Part shown: in pieces, positions 1-8,365 of the stretch
Numbering within the stretch: position 1 is the first letter of the stretch
How the letters are laid out: every line of letters starts with the position of its first letter
Source of the DNA: an uncultured Pelagibacteraceae bacterium
GTDB taxonomy: Bacteria; Pseudomonadota; Alphaproteobacteria; Pelagibacterales; Pelagibacteraceae
DNA length: 39,432 nt
Reading direction: 5' to 3'
Assembly (NCBI GenBank): GCA_902560015.1
Contig: CACEKA010000010.1
Coordinates: 1 to 39,432 of the forward strand
Position numbers and translations under genes: made by a program
The notes under the pieces: model-generated
Seen by the model: the letters and a program-made list of their open reading frames with translations, nothing else
Told to the model about the DNA's origin: nothing
Databases searched by the model: none

Positions 1-2
1 TT

Positions 3-248
3 CAAATTTTAGGGTCTGCTCATAATTTGAAAGAAATAAAAATAAAAGAGACTCAAAAAATAAATAAAATTTTTTTATCCTCAATATTTAAAAAAAATAA
101 AAATTTTTTGGGGATTAATAAATTTAAATTACTTTCAAAACTTACAAAAAAAGAAGTGGTTGCTTTAGGAGGAATATCTAAAAAAAATATTAAATTATTA
201 AGTCTTACAAATACTAATCATTTTGCTGGTATTTCATATTTTGAATAA
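3..248 (+). CDS. Thiamine-phosphate synthase-like protein (ThiE/TenI family), C-terminal fragment
   Basis: The gene is open from the left edge, so its start lies outside the window and only about 81 C-terminal residues are seen. The fragment carries ILGSAHN, then FLSSIFKKNKNFLGI, then VVALGGISKKNI. These match the last beta strands of the TMP-synthase/TenI barrel, including the phosphate-binding ALGGI strand. ThiE joins the thiazole and pyrimidine phosphates to form thiamine phosphate in the cytoplasm; TenI-like members can have other roles, and this fragment cannot separate the two. The gene ends just before a strong terminator and faces the porin gene. Confidence 0.72.
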   Translation, partial: QILGSAHNLKEIKIKETQKINKIFLSSIFKKNKNFLGINKFKLLSKLTKKEVVALGGISKKNIKLLSLTNTNHFAGISYFE

Positions 249-250
249 AA

Positions 251-277
251 AAAAGGCCCCTAAAAAGGGGCCCTTTT
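251..277. terminator. Bidirectional intrinsic terminator
   Basis: GGCCCC (255-260) and GGGGCC (267-272) form a 6-bp GC stem around the loop TAAAAA. An A-run lies on the left and CTTTT on the right, so the hairpin is followed by U-rich RNA in both directions. It lies between the stop of the ThiE-like gene and the stop of the convergent porin gene and can serve both. It is the only clear hairpin terminator I found in the window. Confidence 0.85.
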
Positions 278-298
278 ATAATTTAAATCTAAATTAAA

Positions 299-1270
299 TT
301 AGAATGCAAACGATAGTCCTAATGCCCATCTTTCTCTGTCTTGAGTAGTGGTAGTAGTTCCATCCATGTTATCTATTTCCATCATAGTAGCTGATAAAGT
401 CATACCACCTGCTGTGTAAGAACCAGAAACTTTCCATGTTTCAACATCTTGTGAACCGCTTCTTTCAACTGTCTCTGCACCATAAGTTACAGATACTTCA
501 TCACCTGGTAATAGGTAAGTTAAAGCGTAAGATGATGTATCATCAGAAGCTGCTGCTGTAGCACCAGAATACTCGTAGTTAGTATAAGTACCAGTTATTG
601 GACCCATAACGTACGAAATTTTCATCGCTTCACCATCAGTGTTATCTGCTGAACCATCACCTATAGCATAGTTAACAGTTAAATTTTCTACACCAGTGTA
701 TGATATAGAATAAGCTACTGTTGAATCAGCTGTACCTCTTGGAGTGTAAGACATGTTAAGTGCAACACCGTCTACCATAGCTGGTAAAGTGTACATCATG
801 CTGTTGTCACCACCACCGATACCAGTTGGGTGTACAGTTGAAGCAATATCAAAGCTATCCCAGATATCACCAGCTGCAGTACCATCCATAGCTGATATAG
901 CTGAACTTCCGCCCTCACCAGAGAACTTTAAAGATCCCATAGTGTCTGAACTGATAGTTACAGAGTGACTGTCAAACGGAGAACCAGCATTGTAGTTTCC
1001 AGCAGTTGACTGATCGTCGGCTGCTTTGTCATCATTTTGGTCTAACACGAATGATAGAGCAACGTTTAATCCATTATCTAATTCACCTGAACCAGAGAAT
1101 GTTAACTGGTTACCCATAGAAAATGTTTTACCAGTATCTGCGTTACCACCATTTGTGTGCTCTACGTTAATAGAAGCACCACCAGCAACAGTCATTTCGC
1201 CTGCAAATGCTGATGTAGCAACAAGTGAACCTGCTAGTGCAGATAAACCTATTTTTTTAAATTTGTTCAT
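299..1270 (-). CDS. Outer-membrane porin
   Basis: The 323-residue protein has a classic Sec signal peptide (basic MNKFKK, then a hydrophobic stretch ending in AFA before GEMTV at about residue 24). An acidic, Gly/Ser/Thr-rich body follows with alternating beta-strand patterns, and the C-terminus is ...LGLSFAF. The terminal phenylalanine is the usual BAM recognition signal of a beta-barrel. General porins of this kind let small solutes cross the outer membrane. The gene stands alone, has the best ribosome-binding site in the window (AAAGGAG), and has fewer AT-rich codons than its neighbours, which suggests high expression. The pore's substrate preference cannot be read from the sequence. Confidence 0.88.
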   Translation of the reverse strand: MNKFKKIGLSALAGSLVATSAFAGEMTVAGGASINVEHTNGGNADTGKTFSMGNQLTFSGSGELDNGLNVALSFVLDQNDDKAADDQSTAGNYNAGSPFDSHSVTISSDTMGSLKFSGEGGSSAISAMDGTAAGDIWDSFDIASTVHPTGIGGGDNSMMYTLPAMVDGVALNMSYTPRGTADSTVAYSISYTGVENLTVNYAIGDGSADNTDGEAMKISYVMGPITGTYTNYEYSGATAAASDDTSSYALTYLLPGDEVSVTYGAETVERSGSQDVETWKVSGSYTAGGMTLSATMMEIDNMDGTTTTTQDRERWALGLSFAF

Positions 1271-1278
1271 ATTAATTA

Positions 1279-1285
1279 CTCCTTT
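1279..1285 (-). promoter_or_regulatory. Strong ribosome-binding site of the porin gene
   Basis: On the minus strand AAAGGAG lies 8 nt before the porin ATG. By eye most genes here have no comparable Shine-Dalgarno match, so this site fixes the porin start and fits a highly translated mRNA. Confidence 0.8.
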
Positions 1286-1383
1286 AGTAAATTGTTAATT
1301 ATTAATAATAAACAGTGTTGATATACCAAATTCGTTTCATTTTTTTTTGATAATGTTGGGTTTTAATATAAATAAGTTGATAC

Positions 1384-1401
1384 TGTTGTATTTTTACAAC
1401 A
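1384..1401. repeat. Perfect 7-bp inverted repeat in the porin/DUF3576 spacer
   Basis: TGTTGTA, TTTT, TACAACA: a perfect 7+7 inverted repeat with a 4-nt spacer. It sits in the 215-bp divergent spacer between the porin start (1270) and the DUF3576 start (1486). No T-run follows directly on the + strand. The location upstream of both genes suits an operator better than a terminator. Function unknown. Confidence 0.5.
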
Positions 1402-1426
1402 AAATTAAACCTTTTTTTCTTATATT

Positions 1427-1455
1427 TTAACGTTTAAGAGATTATGTAGTATAAA
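1427..1455 (+). promoter_or_regulatory. Possible sigma70 promoter for DUF3576-leuS-lptE-holA
   Basis: TTAACG (1427-1432), a 17-bp spacer and TATAAA (1450-1455) lie ahead of the ATG at 1486, giving a leader of about 24 nt. In DNA this AT-rich such matches arise easily by chance. Confidence 0.3.
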
Positions 1456-1485
1456 TCTTACAAATTGAAAATTTTAAAAATAACT

Positions 1486-2040
1486 ATGAAAAATATCTTA
1501 AAAATAGTGTTTTTTTGCATATTAGCTACATTTTTCTTAAATTCTTGTGGCGGAATTCAGAAAGCTGCTAAAAAAATCCCAGGAGGTGATGCATCAAAAG
1601 TTCCAGCCGACCCAGCAGAAAGAGTAAAAAAGAACCTAGAAGAAGGCCGTGGTTTTAGAATAATGGATCTAGCTGATAAAAAACCAAAAGGTGGAGTATT
1701 TGATTTTGCAAGTTCAAACGAACTTTGGAGAGCCTCTTTAGATGTAATTGATTTCATGCCTCTATCTTCAGTAAATTATAGCGGAGGAATAATTATATCT
1801 GACTGGTATTCTTCTGAACAAAATTCAAATGAAAGTATAAAAGTATCAATAAGATTTCTTACGAATGAAATTAGATCTGATGCTCTAGACATAAAAGTAT
1901 TTAATAGAAAATGTTTAAAAAGTTTAATTAATTGTAAAATTACAAGTAGCGAAGGAATTGTGGTAAAAGAATTAAAAAAAGAAATTTTAAAAAAGGCTTC
2001 AATTTATAAAAAAGAAAATAAAGAGAAGAAAAAAAATTAA
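1486..2040 (+). CDS. DUF3576-type lipoprotein
   Basis: I place the start at the ATG at 1486 (184 residues) rather than at a TTG 7 codons upstream, because the short basic MKN followed by hydrophobic residues and LNSC then makes a normal lipoprotein signal, with Cys20 as the lipidated residue. The mature part begins with GG and a flexible Lys/Pro/Ala stretch, then a globular domain with the conserved-looking region LWRASLDVIDFMPL and later SDWYSS. This matches the alphaproteobacterial DUF3576 family, which often precedes leuS as it does here. The molecular role is unknown; an envelope function, perhaps with lptE two genes downstream, is inference. The C-terminus is strongly lysine-rich. Confidence 0.78.
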   Translation: MKNILKIVFFCILATFFLNSCGGIQKAAKKIPGGDASKVPADPAERVKKNLEEGRGFRIMDLADKKPKGGVFDFASSNELWRASLDVIDFMPLSSVNYSGGIIISDWYSSEQNSNESIKVSIRFLTNEIRSDALDIKVFNRKCLKSLINCKITSSEGIVVKELKKEILKKASIYKKENKEKKKN

Positions 2041-2082
2041 GTAATCCTGTTTAAAAAAAAATTATTAACTCAGTAAATTTTA

Positions 2083-4620
2083 GTGGAAAGATATAATTTT
2101 AAAACTATAGAGGAAAAGTGGCAGAAACTTTGGGGGAAAGAAAAAACTTTTTCCACAAAAATAGATAAAAATAAAAAAAAATTTTATTGTCTTGAAATGT
2201 TTCCTTACCCATCTGGAAAAATACATATGGGACATGTTAGAAACTATACAATAGGTGATGTATTAGCGAGATATAAATCTCTTCAAGGTTACAATGTATT
2301 GCATCCAATGGGATGGGACTCTTTTGGTATGCCAGCTGAAAATGCTGCAAGACAAAATAATCTTAGTCCTAAAGATTGGACAGAATCCAATATTTCCAAT
2401 ATGAAAACACAATTAAAAAGGTTGGGTTTATCTATTGATTGGGATAGAGAAATATCAACTTGCTCTCCAGAATATTATAAACACCAACAAGAATTTTTTT
2501 TAGAACTCTATGATAAAGGGTTAGTGTATAGAAAAGAACAAGATGTAAATTGGGACCCTGTGGACCAAACAGTGCTTGCAAATGAACAAGTCATAGATGG
2601 TAAAGGCTGGAGATCTGGTGCAGCAGTAGAAAAAAAAAAATTAAACCAATGGTTTTTTAATATAACAAAATTTTCAAGTGAATTATTAGAAAGTTTAGAC
2701 ACACTGGACCAATGGCCTAATAAAGTTAAAGTAATGCAAAAAAACTGGATTGGAAAATCCTTTGGCTGTGAAGTAAAATTTAAGATAGATTCATCAGAAA
2801 AAGTTGAAGAGATAAAATGTTTTACTACTAGACCAGATACTTTATTCGGCTTATCTTTTTTGGCTCTTTCAGTAGATCATCCTCTGTCTAATCAATACAA
2901 AAATAATAAAGATTTTTTAGAATTTAAGAAAAAATGTTCTGAAGCAGGAACTACGGAAGCATCTATTGCTAATGCTGAAAAAATAGGCTTTAAAACAGAG
3001 TTAATTGCAGTAAATCCTTTAGATGAAAATATAAAAGTCCCAGTTTATTTTGCAAACTTTGTTTTAATGGATTATGGACTTGGAGCAGTTTTTGGTTGCC
3101 CTGCTCATGACCAAAGAGATTTAGATTTTGCTAACAAGTATAATTTGTCTGTAAAAGCTGTTGTAACTCCAGAGCAAGATAATTTTGATTTTGAGGTAAC
3201 TGATGAGGCTTATACTGGGTCTGGTTATATTTTTAATTCATCTTTTTTAAATGGACTTAAATGCCCAGATGAGTCAATTATTAAAACTATTGACTATCTC
3301 GAAGATAAAAATTTAGGAGAAAAAAAAGTTAATTTTAGATTAAAGGATTGGGGCATATCTAGACAAAGATATTGGGGCTGTCCAATTCCAATAATTTATG
3401 ATGAAAATAATAATCCTCAAAAATTACCAAAAGAAATGTTACCTGTTGAATTGCCAAAAATTGACAAGTTAAGTGCAACAGGAAATCCTTTGGATAATGC
3501 TTTAGATTGGAAAAATATTAAAATAGATGGAAAAACTTATATCAGAGAGACTGATACACTTGATACATTTGTAGATTCTTCTTGGTACTACTTAAGATTT
3601 TGTTCTCCTAAAAATAAAGAATATGGTTTTAACTATGAAGATATTAATTATTGGATGCCAGTTGATCAATATATTGGTGGTGTTGAGCATGCTATATTAC
3701 ATTTATTATATTCTAGATTTTTTATGCAAGCTCTTTCACACAAAAATGAAAGATTTAATTTAAAAGAACCTTTTAAAGGTTTGTTCACACAAGGTATGGT
3801 TTGTCATGAAACTTATAAGGATGAGAATAATAATTGGATAAGTCCAGATGAAATAATATCTATAAATGGGAAAAAATATTTAAAGAATGACAGTACTAAA
3901 GAAATTAAAACTGGCCCATCCGAGTCGATGTCTAAATCTAAAAAAAATACGATTGATCCAGAAAATATTATAAATAATTATGGAGCTGACGCTGCAAGAC
4001 TTTTTATCTTATCAGATAGTCCTCCAGAGAAAGATGTGCAATGGTCTGAAGAAGGAATTTCTGCATCATTTAAGTTTATTCAAAAACTATGGAATCTACA
4101 CACAATAACTGTTGATGAAATTCAAAAAAACCATCCCCAAGATATTGATAGTGAATTATCAAAATTTACTAATAAATTTATAAAAAAAATAAGCAATAAC
4201 CTGGATAGTTTTAGTTACAACATAATTATAGCTAATTTGCATGAACTATATTCACATTTAATTAAGGAAATTAAAAAAGGTTACAAAAAAGAAACGATAA
4301 AAGAAAATTATATAAAACTTCTAATTACTCTTATGCCTGTTATCCCTCATTTTTCAAATGAATGCTTGCAAACTATTAAAAAAACAGATGGGATTATTTG
4401 GCCCACTTATGATGAGAGTCAACTTGAGGAAAGCACAGTAGTAATTGTAGTTCAGATAAATGGTAAAAAGAGAGGTATTATTAATACTAAAAAAGACATA
4501 GACGAAAGTGACTTAATGGAGTCAATATATAGTAATGAAAAAATAACAAAATATTTTGATAAAAACAAAATACAGAAGAAAATATATATCAAAAATAAGC
4601 TAATTAATATTATTGCTTAA
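2083..4620 (+). CDS. leuS: Leucyl-tRNA synthetase
   Basis: An 845-residue class I aminoacyl-tRNA synthetase that charges tRNA-Leu. The start is GTG at 2083, giving the family's YNF..IEEKWQ opening. The class I signature HMGH is at residues 48-51, followed by the Rossmann fold, the CP1 editing insertion (TTRPDTLFG and [13 protein letters not shown] are typical editing-site strings), [10 protein letters not shown], the signature loop SMSKS at residues 615-619, the anticodon-binding helical domain, and the small C-terminal domain (VQINGKKRG). The first lysine of the usual KMSKS is Ser615 here, while the catalytically important second lysine is kept. An 11-A run at 2630-2640 lies within the frame. 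The gene is followed 5 nt later by lptE. Confidence 0.98.
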   Translation: MERYNFKTIEEKWQKLWGKEKTFSTKIDKNKKKFYCLEMFPYPSGKIHMGHVRNYTIGDVLARYKSLQGYNVLHPMGWDSFGMPAENAARQNNLSPKDWTESNISNMKTQLKRLGLSIDWDREISTCSPEYYKHQQEFFLELYDKGLVYRKEQDVNWDPVDQTVLANEQVIDGKGWRSGAAVEKKKLNQWFFNITKFSSELLESLDTLDQWPNKVKVMQKNWIGKSFGCEVKFKIDSSEKVEEIKCFTTRPDTLFGLSFLALSVDHPLSNQYKNNKDFLEFKKKCSEAGTTEASIANAEKIGFKTELIAVNPLDENIKVPVYFANFVLMDYGLGAVFGCPAHDQRDLDFANKYNLSVKAVVTPEQDNFDFEVTDEAYTGSGYIFNSSFLNGLKCPDESIIKTIDYLEDKNLGEKKVNFRLKDWGISRQRYWGCPIPIIYDENNNPQKLPKEMLPVELPKIDKLSATGNPLDNALDWKNIKIDGKTYIRETDTLDTFVDSSWYYLRFCSPKNKEYGFNYEDINYWMPVDQYIGGVEHAILHLLYSRFFMQALSHKNERFNLKEPFKGLFTQGMVCHETYKDENNNWISPDEIISINGKKYLKNDSTKEIKTGPSESMSKSKKNTIDPENIINNYGADAARLFILSDSPPEKDVQWSEEGISASFKFIQKLWNLHTITVDEIQKNHPQDIDSELSKFTNKFIKKISNNLDSFSYNIIIANLHELYSHLIKEIKKGYKKETIKENYIKLLITLMPVIPHFSNECLQTIKKTDGIIWPTYDESQLEESTVVIVVQINGKKRGIINTKKDIDESDLMESIYSNEKITKYFDKNKIQKKIYIKNKLINIIA

Positions 4621-4625
4621 AACAT

Positions 4626-5078
4626 ATGAAAAATAAATTATTTATTATTTTATTATTATTCCTGACAAATTGTGGGTATTCAGCAATCTACAAAAACACA
4701 AAATCAAACGATTTAATGATAAATATAATAGGAATGCAGGGTGATGCTGAAATTAATAACTTAATTAATGATGAATTGAAATTAAACTCAAATAAGGAGT
4801 CAAATAATAAATTTGATTTAAATATAAATACTATTTTTGAGAAAAAAATAATATCTAAGAATACAAGTGGTGCTGCTAAAAGCTTCCAGCTTACTACCAA
4901 AGTAGAATTTACAATAATTACCAAAGATAAAAAAGAAAAAATTTTATTTGTTGAAAAATTTAACATAGAAAATGATCCCGACTCATTTGAACAAAGAAGA
5001 TATGAAAATACAATAAAAAGAAATTTTGCTAATTCAATTAGAGAAAAATTAATCTTAAAACTTTCAAGCTTTAAATGA
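4626..5078 (+). CDS. lptE: LPS-assembly lipoprotein LptE
   Basis: A 150-residue lipoprotein with a signal peptide ending LTNC (Cys16 lipidated), followed by GYSAIY. This is the typical LptE start, in which the lipobox is followed by Gly-(Tyr/Phe)-x-P/A-(L/I)-Y. LptE plugs and helps assemble the LptD barrel that inserts lipopolysaccharide into the outer membrane. LptE proteins are poorly conserved, so part of the call rests on context: leuS-lptE-holA is a standard alphaproteobacterial order. The last 4 bp overlap the holA start (ATGA), so the two are probably translationally coupled. Confidence 0.85.
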   Translation: MKNKLFIILLLFLTNCGYSAIYKNTKSNDLMINIIGMQGDAEINNLINDELKLNSNKESNNKFDLNINTIFEKKIISKNTSGAAKSFQLTTKVEFTIITKDKKEKILFVEKFNIENDPDSFEQRRYENTIKRNFANSIREKLILKLSSFK

Positions 5079-6058
5079 TTTTAAAATCTTATGAGCTAAA
5101 AAAATTAGATATAAATAAAAATAAATATGTTTTGTTTTATGGTGTGAATGAAGGAGCAAAAACTGAAGAGATTAAAAAAATAATATCATTAAATAAAAAT
5201 ATTACGATAACAAATTATGATGAAAAAGAAATATTAGAAAGCTCTGAAAATTTCTACAACAATATATTTTCCAAATCCTTATTTGAAGGAAAAAAAGTTA
5301 TAATAATTAAAAGGGGAACAGATAAAATAGTAAAAATTATTGAAGAAATAATTGAAAAAGATATCGCTGACATATCTCTAATTTTTAACTCAGATAACTT
5401 AGAAAAAAAATCTAAGCTTAGATCATTATTTGAAAAAAATAAAAAATTGGTATGTGTGCCTTTTTATGCAGATACAGCTGACATACTTTCAAGAATGGCA
5501 TACAATTTCTTTAAAGAAAAAAAAATTTCAATTTCACAAGCTAACATCAATTTAATAGTCAATAAATGTAACGGTGATAGAGGGGTGCTTAAGAATGAGT
5601 TATTAAAAATTGAATTTTTTTGTCAAAATAAAAAAGAAATTTCAACTGATAACCTTTTAAAACTAGTAAATTTAATAGAAAATCATAGCATTTCTGAACT
5701 AATAGACAATTGTTTAGCTAAAAATGAAAAAAAAACAATCAATCTACTTAATGAAAATAACTTTAACAGTGAAGACTGCATTATAATAACTAGGACATTT
5801 TTAAGTAAATTAAAAAGAATTTTAAAATTATCAAAAGAAAACCAAATAAATAAAGACTTAAATAAAACCATTGCTAGCGCTAGACCGCCAATCTTTTGGA
5901 AAGATAAAGATATAGTAAAACAACAAATCAATAAATGGACACCGAATCAAATAAATGAACTAATCTTTGATTTAAGTGAAATAGAATTACAAATTAAAAA
6001 AAATTATACAAACTCTATTAATATTATTTCAGATTTTATTTTAAACCAGTCTTCTTAA
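5075..6058 (+). CDS. holA: DNA polymerase III delta subunit
   Basis: The 327-residue clamp-loader subunit opens the beta clamp at the replication fork. The N-terminal part (FYGVNEGAKTEEI, then FEGKKVIIIKRGTDKI) matches the degenerate ATPase-like domain of delta. It is followed by LIFNSDNLEKKSKLR, the helical lid region (NKCNGDRGVLKNEL) and the collar domain. The protein is highly lysine- and asparagine-rich but full length for the family. It overlaps lptE by 4 bp and ends 4 nt from the convergent parB stop, leaving no space for a terminator. Confidence 0.92.
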   Translation: MILKSYELKKLDINKNKYVLFYGVNEGAKTEEIKKIISLNKNITITNYDEKEILESSENFYNNIFSKSLFEGKKVIIIKRGTDKIVKIIEEIIEKDIADISLIFNSDNLEKKSKLRSLFEKNKKLVCVPFYADTADILSRMAYNFFKEKKISISQANINLIVNKCNGDRGVLKNELLKIEFFCQNKKEISTDNLLKLVNLIENHSISELIDNCLAKNEKKTINLLNENNFNSEDCIIITRTFLSKLKRILKLSKENQINKDLNKTIASARPPIFWKDKDIVKQQINKWTPNQINELIFDLSEIELQIKKNYTNSINIISDFILNQSS

Positions 6059-6062
6059 GAAA

Positions 6063-6905
6063 CTAATAGTTAGATTTAATTATATCTATAATTTTATTTA
6101 ACTGATCTAAACCTTTATACTCAAAAGAAATTTTCCCTTTATTCCTTTTGTTGTTTTGTATTTCTACATTTAGTCCTATTTTATTTGATACTGAAAGTTC
6201 AAGAGCTATAATATTAGTATCTTTCGTGATCTTTGACTTTTGTCTTTTTTTTTTAAATAATTGAACAAAATTTTCTGCTTGTCTTACTGACAATTTATTT
6301 TCTACAATTTTATTTGCAACAAAACTTGCATTATCCAAACCTACTAAAATCTTTGCATGCCCTGTTGATAGTTTTTTAGACTCTATTAATTTTATGACAT
6401 GGTCTGGTAAAGTAAGTATTCTCAGAGAATTCGCTATATAACTTCTACTTTTACCAATAAATTTGGAAACTTTTTCTTGATCATAAGAAAATTCATCTAT
6501 CAATCTTTTATAACCTTGGGCTTCTTCCAACGGATTTAGATCATGTCTTTGAACATTTTCAACTATTGCAAATTCTAAAGATTTTAGATCATCTGCCTCT
6601 GTGATTACCACAGGAACATTGTGAATACCTGCTCTCTGTGCCGCTAGCCACCTTCTCTCACCTGCAATTATTTCAAATTTTGAATTTTTATTATTTGATT
6701 TTCTAACTATGATAGGCTGTATCATTCCTCTTTCTTTTATAGAATTAGTTAAATCCTCTAGGTTTGCCTCATCAAAATTTTTTCTTGGTTGATATTTGTT
6801 TGGAATTAAGTCACTCACTGGTAGCTGATTATTTTGTACTTCTACTTTGGTCTCACCAATTAGTGATGACAAACCCCTTCCTAAACCCTTTTTAATTTTA
6901 TCCAT
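6063..6905 (-). CDS. parB: Chromosome-partitioning protein ParB
   Basis: A 280-residue CTP-dependent DNA clamp that loads at parS and spreads to mark the origin region. The N-terminus KGLGRGLSSLIGE (residues 6-18) is the ParA-stimulating peptide typical of alphaproteobacterial ParB. The CTP-binding boxes are GERRW (82-86) and ENVQRHDLNPLEEA (116-129). The helix-turn-helix region includes VSKFIGKSRSYIANSLRIL, and a short basic linker precedes the C-terminal dimerisation helices. Its ATG shares one base with the parA stop. Its target, a perfect parS, lies 1.4 kb away inside rsmG. Confidence 0.98.
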   Translation of the reverse strand: MDKIKKGLGRGLSSLIGETKVEVQNNQLPVSDLIPNKYQPRKNFDEANLEDLTNSIKERGMIQPIIVRKSNNKNSKFEIIAGERRWLAAQRAGIHNVPVVITEADDLKSLEFAIVENVQRHDLNPLEEAQGYKRLIDEFSYDQEKVSKFIGKSRSYIANSLRILTLPDHVIKLIESKKLSTGHAKILVGLDNASFVANKIVENKLSVRQAENFVQLFKKKRQKSKITKDTNIIALELSVSNKIGLNVEIQNNKRNKGKISFEYKGLDQLNKIIDIIKSNY

Positions 6906-7699
6906 TAAGCAGCACTCCCGATTGTTGACTCTTGATTTATAAATTCATCAGTAAAACTAAAATAGGACTTACTACCAGGACAGGATTTATCATAAATTAA
7001 AACTGGCATTCCATGAGAAGGTGCCTCTGACAATCTCACATTCCTTGGAATTACTGTTGAGTAAACTTTTTCATTAAAATAATCTCTAGCTTCTTTTTCA
7101 ACTTGTGAAGAAAGCTTATTTCTTTTGTCATACATAGTTAAAAGAATCCCTCTAATTTTTAAATCAGGGTTTAAACTTACTTTTATCCTCTCAATAGTTT
7201 TCATAAGTTGGGTTAGCCCCTCAAGAGCAAAAAATTCTGTTTGCAAAGGTACTAAGAGTGAGTTTGAGCAGACGAGCGCCATAACCGTTAGAAGACTTAA
7301 GGAAGGCGGACAATCAATCAGCACATAGTCATATAATTCTCTAGAATTGTTTAAATAAGCGGTTAATTTAGCTTTTAATATGAAGGCTCTATTACTATCA
7401 TCAGCCGTTTCGACCTCAAGTCCTGATAGATCTACATTGGAAGTGATAATATCTAAATTTTCAAACTGTGTCCTCTTGATTATCTCATTAATCTGTCTAG
7501 TTCCATTCAGTACGCCATAAATTGTGTCACTTGAGTTGTCTACGTTGGATAATCCAAGACCTGTTGTAGCATTTCCTTGAGGATCCAAATCAATAACTAA
7601 AATTTTTTTATTAAGTTGAGTTAATCCAGCAGCTAAATTTATAACGGTTGTTGTTTTTCCTACCCCACCCTTTTGATTTATTACTGAAATAATTTGCAT
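6905..7699 (-). CDS. parA: Chromosome-partitioning ATPase ParA
   Basis: A 264-residue deviant-Walker ATPase that forms a gradient on the nucleoid and pulls ParB-parS complexes apart after origin replication. The deviant Walker A motif KGGVGKTT is at residues 10-17, followed by VIDLDPQGNATTGLG (A') and YVLIDCPPSLSLLT (Walker B). C-terminal PRNVRLSEAPSHG is a hallmark of chromosomal ParA/Soj. The gene follows rsmG directly (stop at 7700, start at 7699) and abuts parB, in the conserved gidA-gidB-parA-parB order. Confidence 0.98.
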   Translation of the reverse strand: MQIISVINQKGGVGKTTTVINLAAGLTQLNKKILVIDLDPQGNATTGLGLSNVDNSSDTIYGVLNGTRQINEIIKRTQFENLDIITSNVDLSGLEVETADDSNRAFILKAKLTAYLNNSRELYDYVLIDCPPSLSLLTVMALVCSNSLLVPLQTEFFALEGLTQLMKTIERIKVSLNPDLKIRGILLTMYDKRNKLSSQVEKEARDYFNEKVYSTVIPRNVRLSEAPSHGMPVLIYDKSCPGSKSYFSFTDEFINQESTIGSAA

Positions 7700-8365
7700 T
7701 TAGTTTTTCTTATATCTTCTTTTATTTTTCTTACTAATTTTTTTTATGTTTAATAAAAATGAGTCCTCATTAGTTAAACTTTTTTTTTCTATATACTCTA
7801 AACTCCAATCATCTTTAGATTTTTCAAATATTTTTTTTCCACTCTTGCCCATAAAAAATATTAAATTTTTATATTTGGAAAAATTTTCATAAACTAAATC
7901 CAAAACTACTGGCATTGGTTTGAAAGCTCTTGACATTATTGTGCCTGTTTCCAAATTTTTTATTTCAAAAATATTTTTTTGAAAAATTTTTGTATTTAAA
8001 TTTAGTTTCTCTGAAACTTCCTCTAAAAAACGGCTTTTATGGTAGCTTTTTTCATAAAGGTGCACATTCATACTTTTTTTCATGTTTTTAAGTATAATTG
8101 CTACTACAATTCCCGGCATTCCGCCTCCTGAACCTAAATCTGTGGTTGTATTATAATTAAAGTCAATAAAATCAATGATTTGTGCAGAATCAATAATATG
8201 ACGCTCAATTATAGACTTTTTTGATGATGTTTTTTGGCTGATTATGTTAATTTTTTTATTTTTTTCAATAATCATAGATATATAGTTTTCAAAATCCAAA
8301 AATGTTTCACGTGAAACATTTAAGTCATTAAGTTTAGAATATGAATTTAAAATTTCTTGATCCAT
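7700..8365 (-). CDS. rsmG: 16S rRNA (guanine-N7)-methyltransferase RsmG (GidB)
   Basis: A 221-residue SAM-dependent methyltransferase that modifies a guanine in the 530 loop of 16S rRNA (G527 in E. coli). The SAM-binding loop TDLGSGGGMPG is at residues 75-85. N-terminal NVSRETF (16-22) is common in RsmG and here encodes the parS palindrome. GTIMSRAFKP corresponds to the later substrate-side motif. The C-terminal tail is very basic. The start ATG shares one base with the mnmG stop (TAATG), and parA follows immediately. Confidence 0.95.
   Translation of the reverse strand: MDQEILNSYSKLNDLNVSRETFLDFENYISMIIEKNKKINIISQKTSSKKSIIERHIIDSAQIIDFIDFNYNTTTDLGSGGGMPGIVVAIILKNMKKSMNVHLYEKSYHKSRFLEEVSEKLNLNTKIFQKNIFEIKNLETGTIMSRAFKPMPVVLDLVYENFSKYKNLIFFMGKSGKKIFEKSKDDWSLEYIEKKSLTNEDSFLLNIKKISKKNKRRYKKN
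8303..8318. promoter_or_regulatory. parS: parS centromere site (ParB-binding palindrome) inside rsmG
   Basis: TGTTTCACGTGAAACA is a perfect 16-bp palindrome identical to the bacterial parS consensus. It lies in codons 16-21 of rsmG, where it encodes V-S-R-E-T and flanking bases. ParB should nucleate here. parAB lie 0.6-2.2 kb away and the proposed oriC about 8 kb away, which is the expected geometry. I saw no second copy in the window. Confidence 0.95.

Noticed and set aside
1026..1298. Open frame on the + strand opposite the porin gene
   Set aside because: It is an antisense shadow of the porin, which has a signal peptide, RBS and terminal Phe; the + frame shows no domain or start signal.
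1465..1485. Upstream TTG start for the DUF3576 lipoprotein
   Set aside because: It would add seven residues before an already complete lipoprotein signal; the ATG at 1486 fits better.
2149..2157. Consensus DnaA box TTTTCCACA
   Set aside because: It lies alone inside the conserved leuS N-terminal region, with no cluster, and far from the hemE-side origin; chance match.
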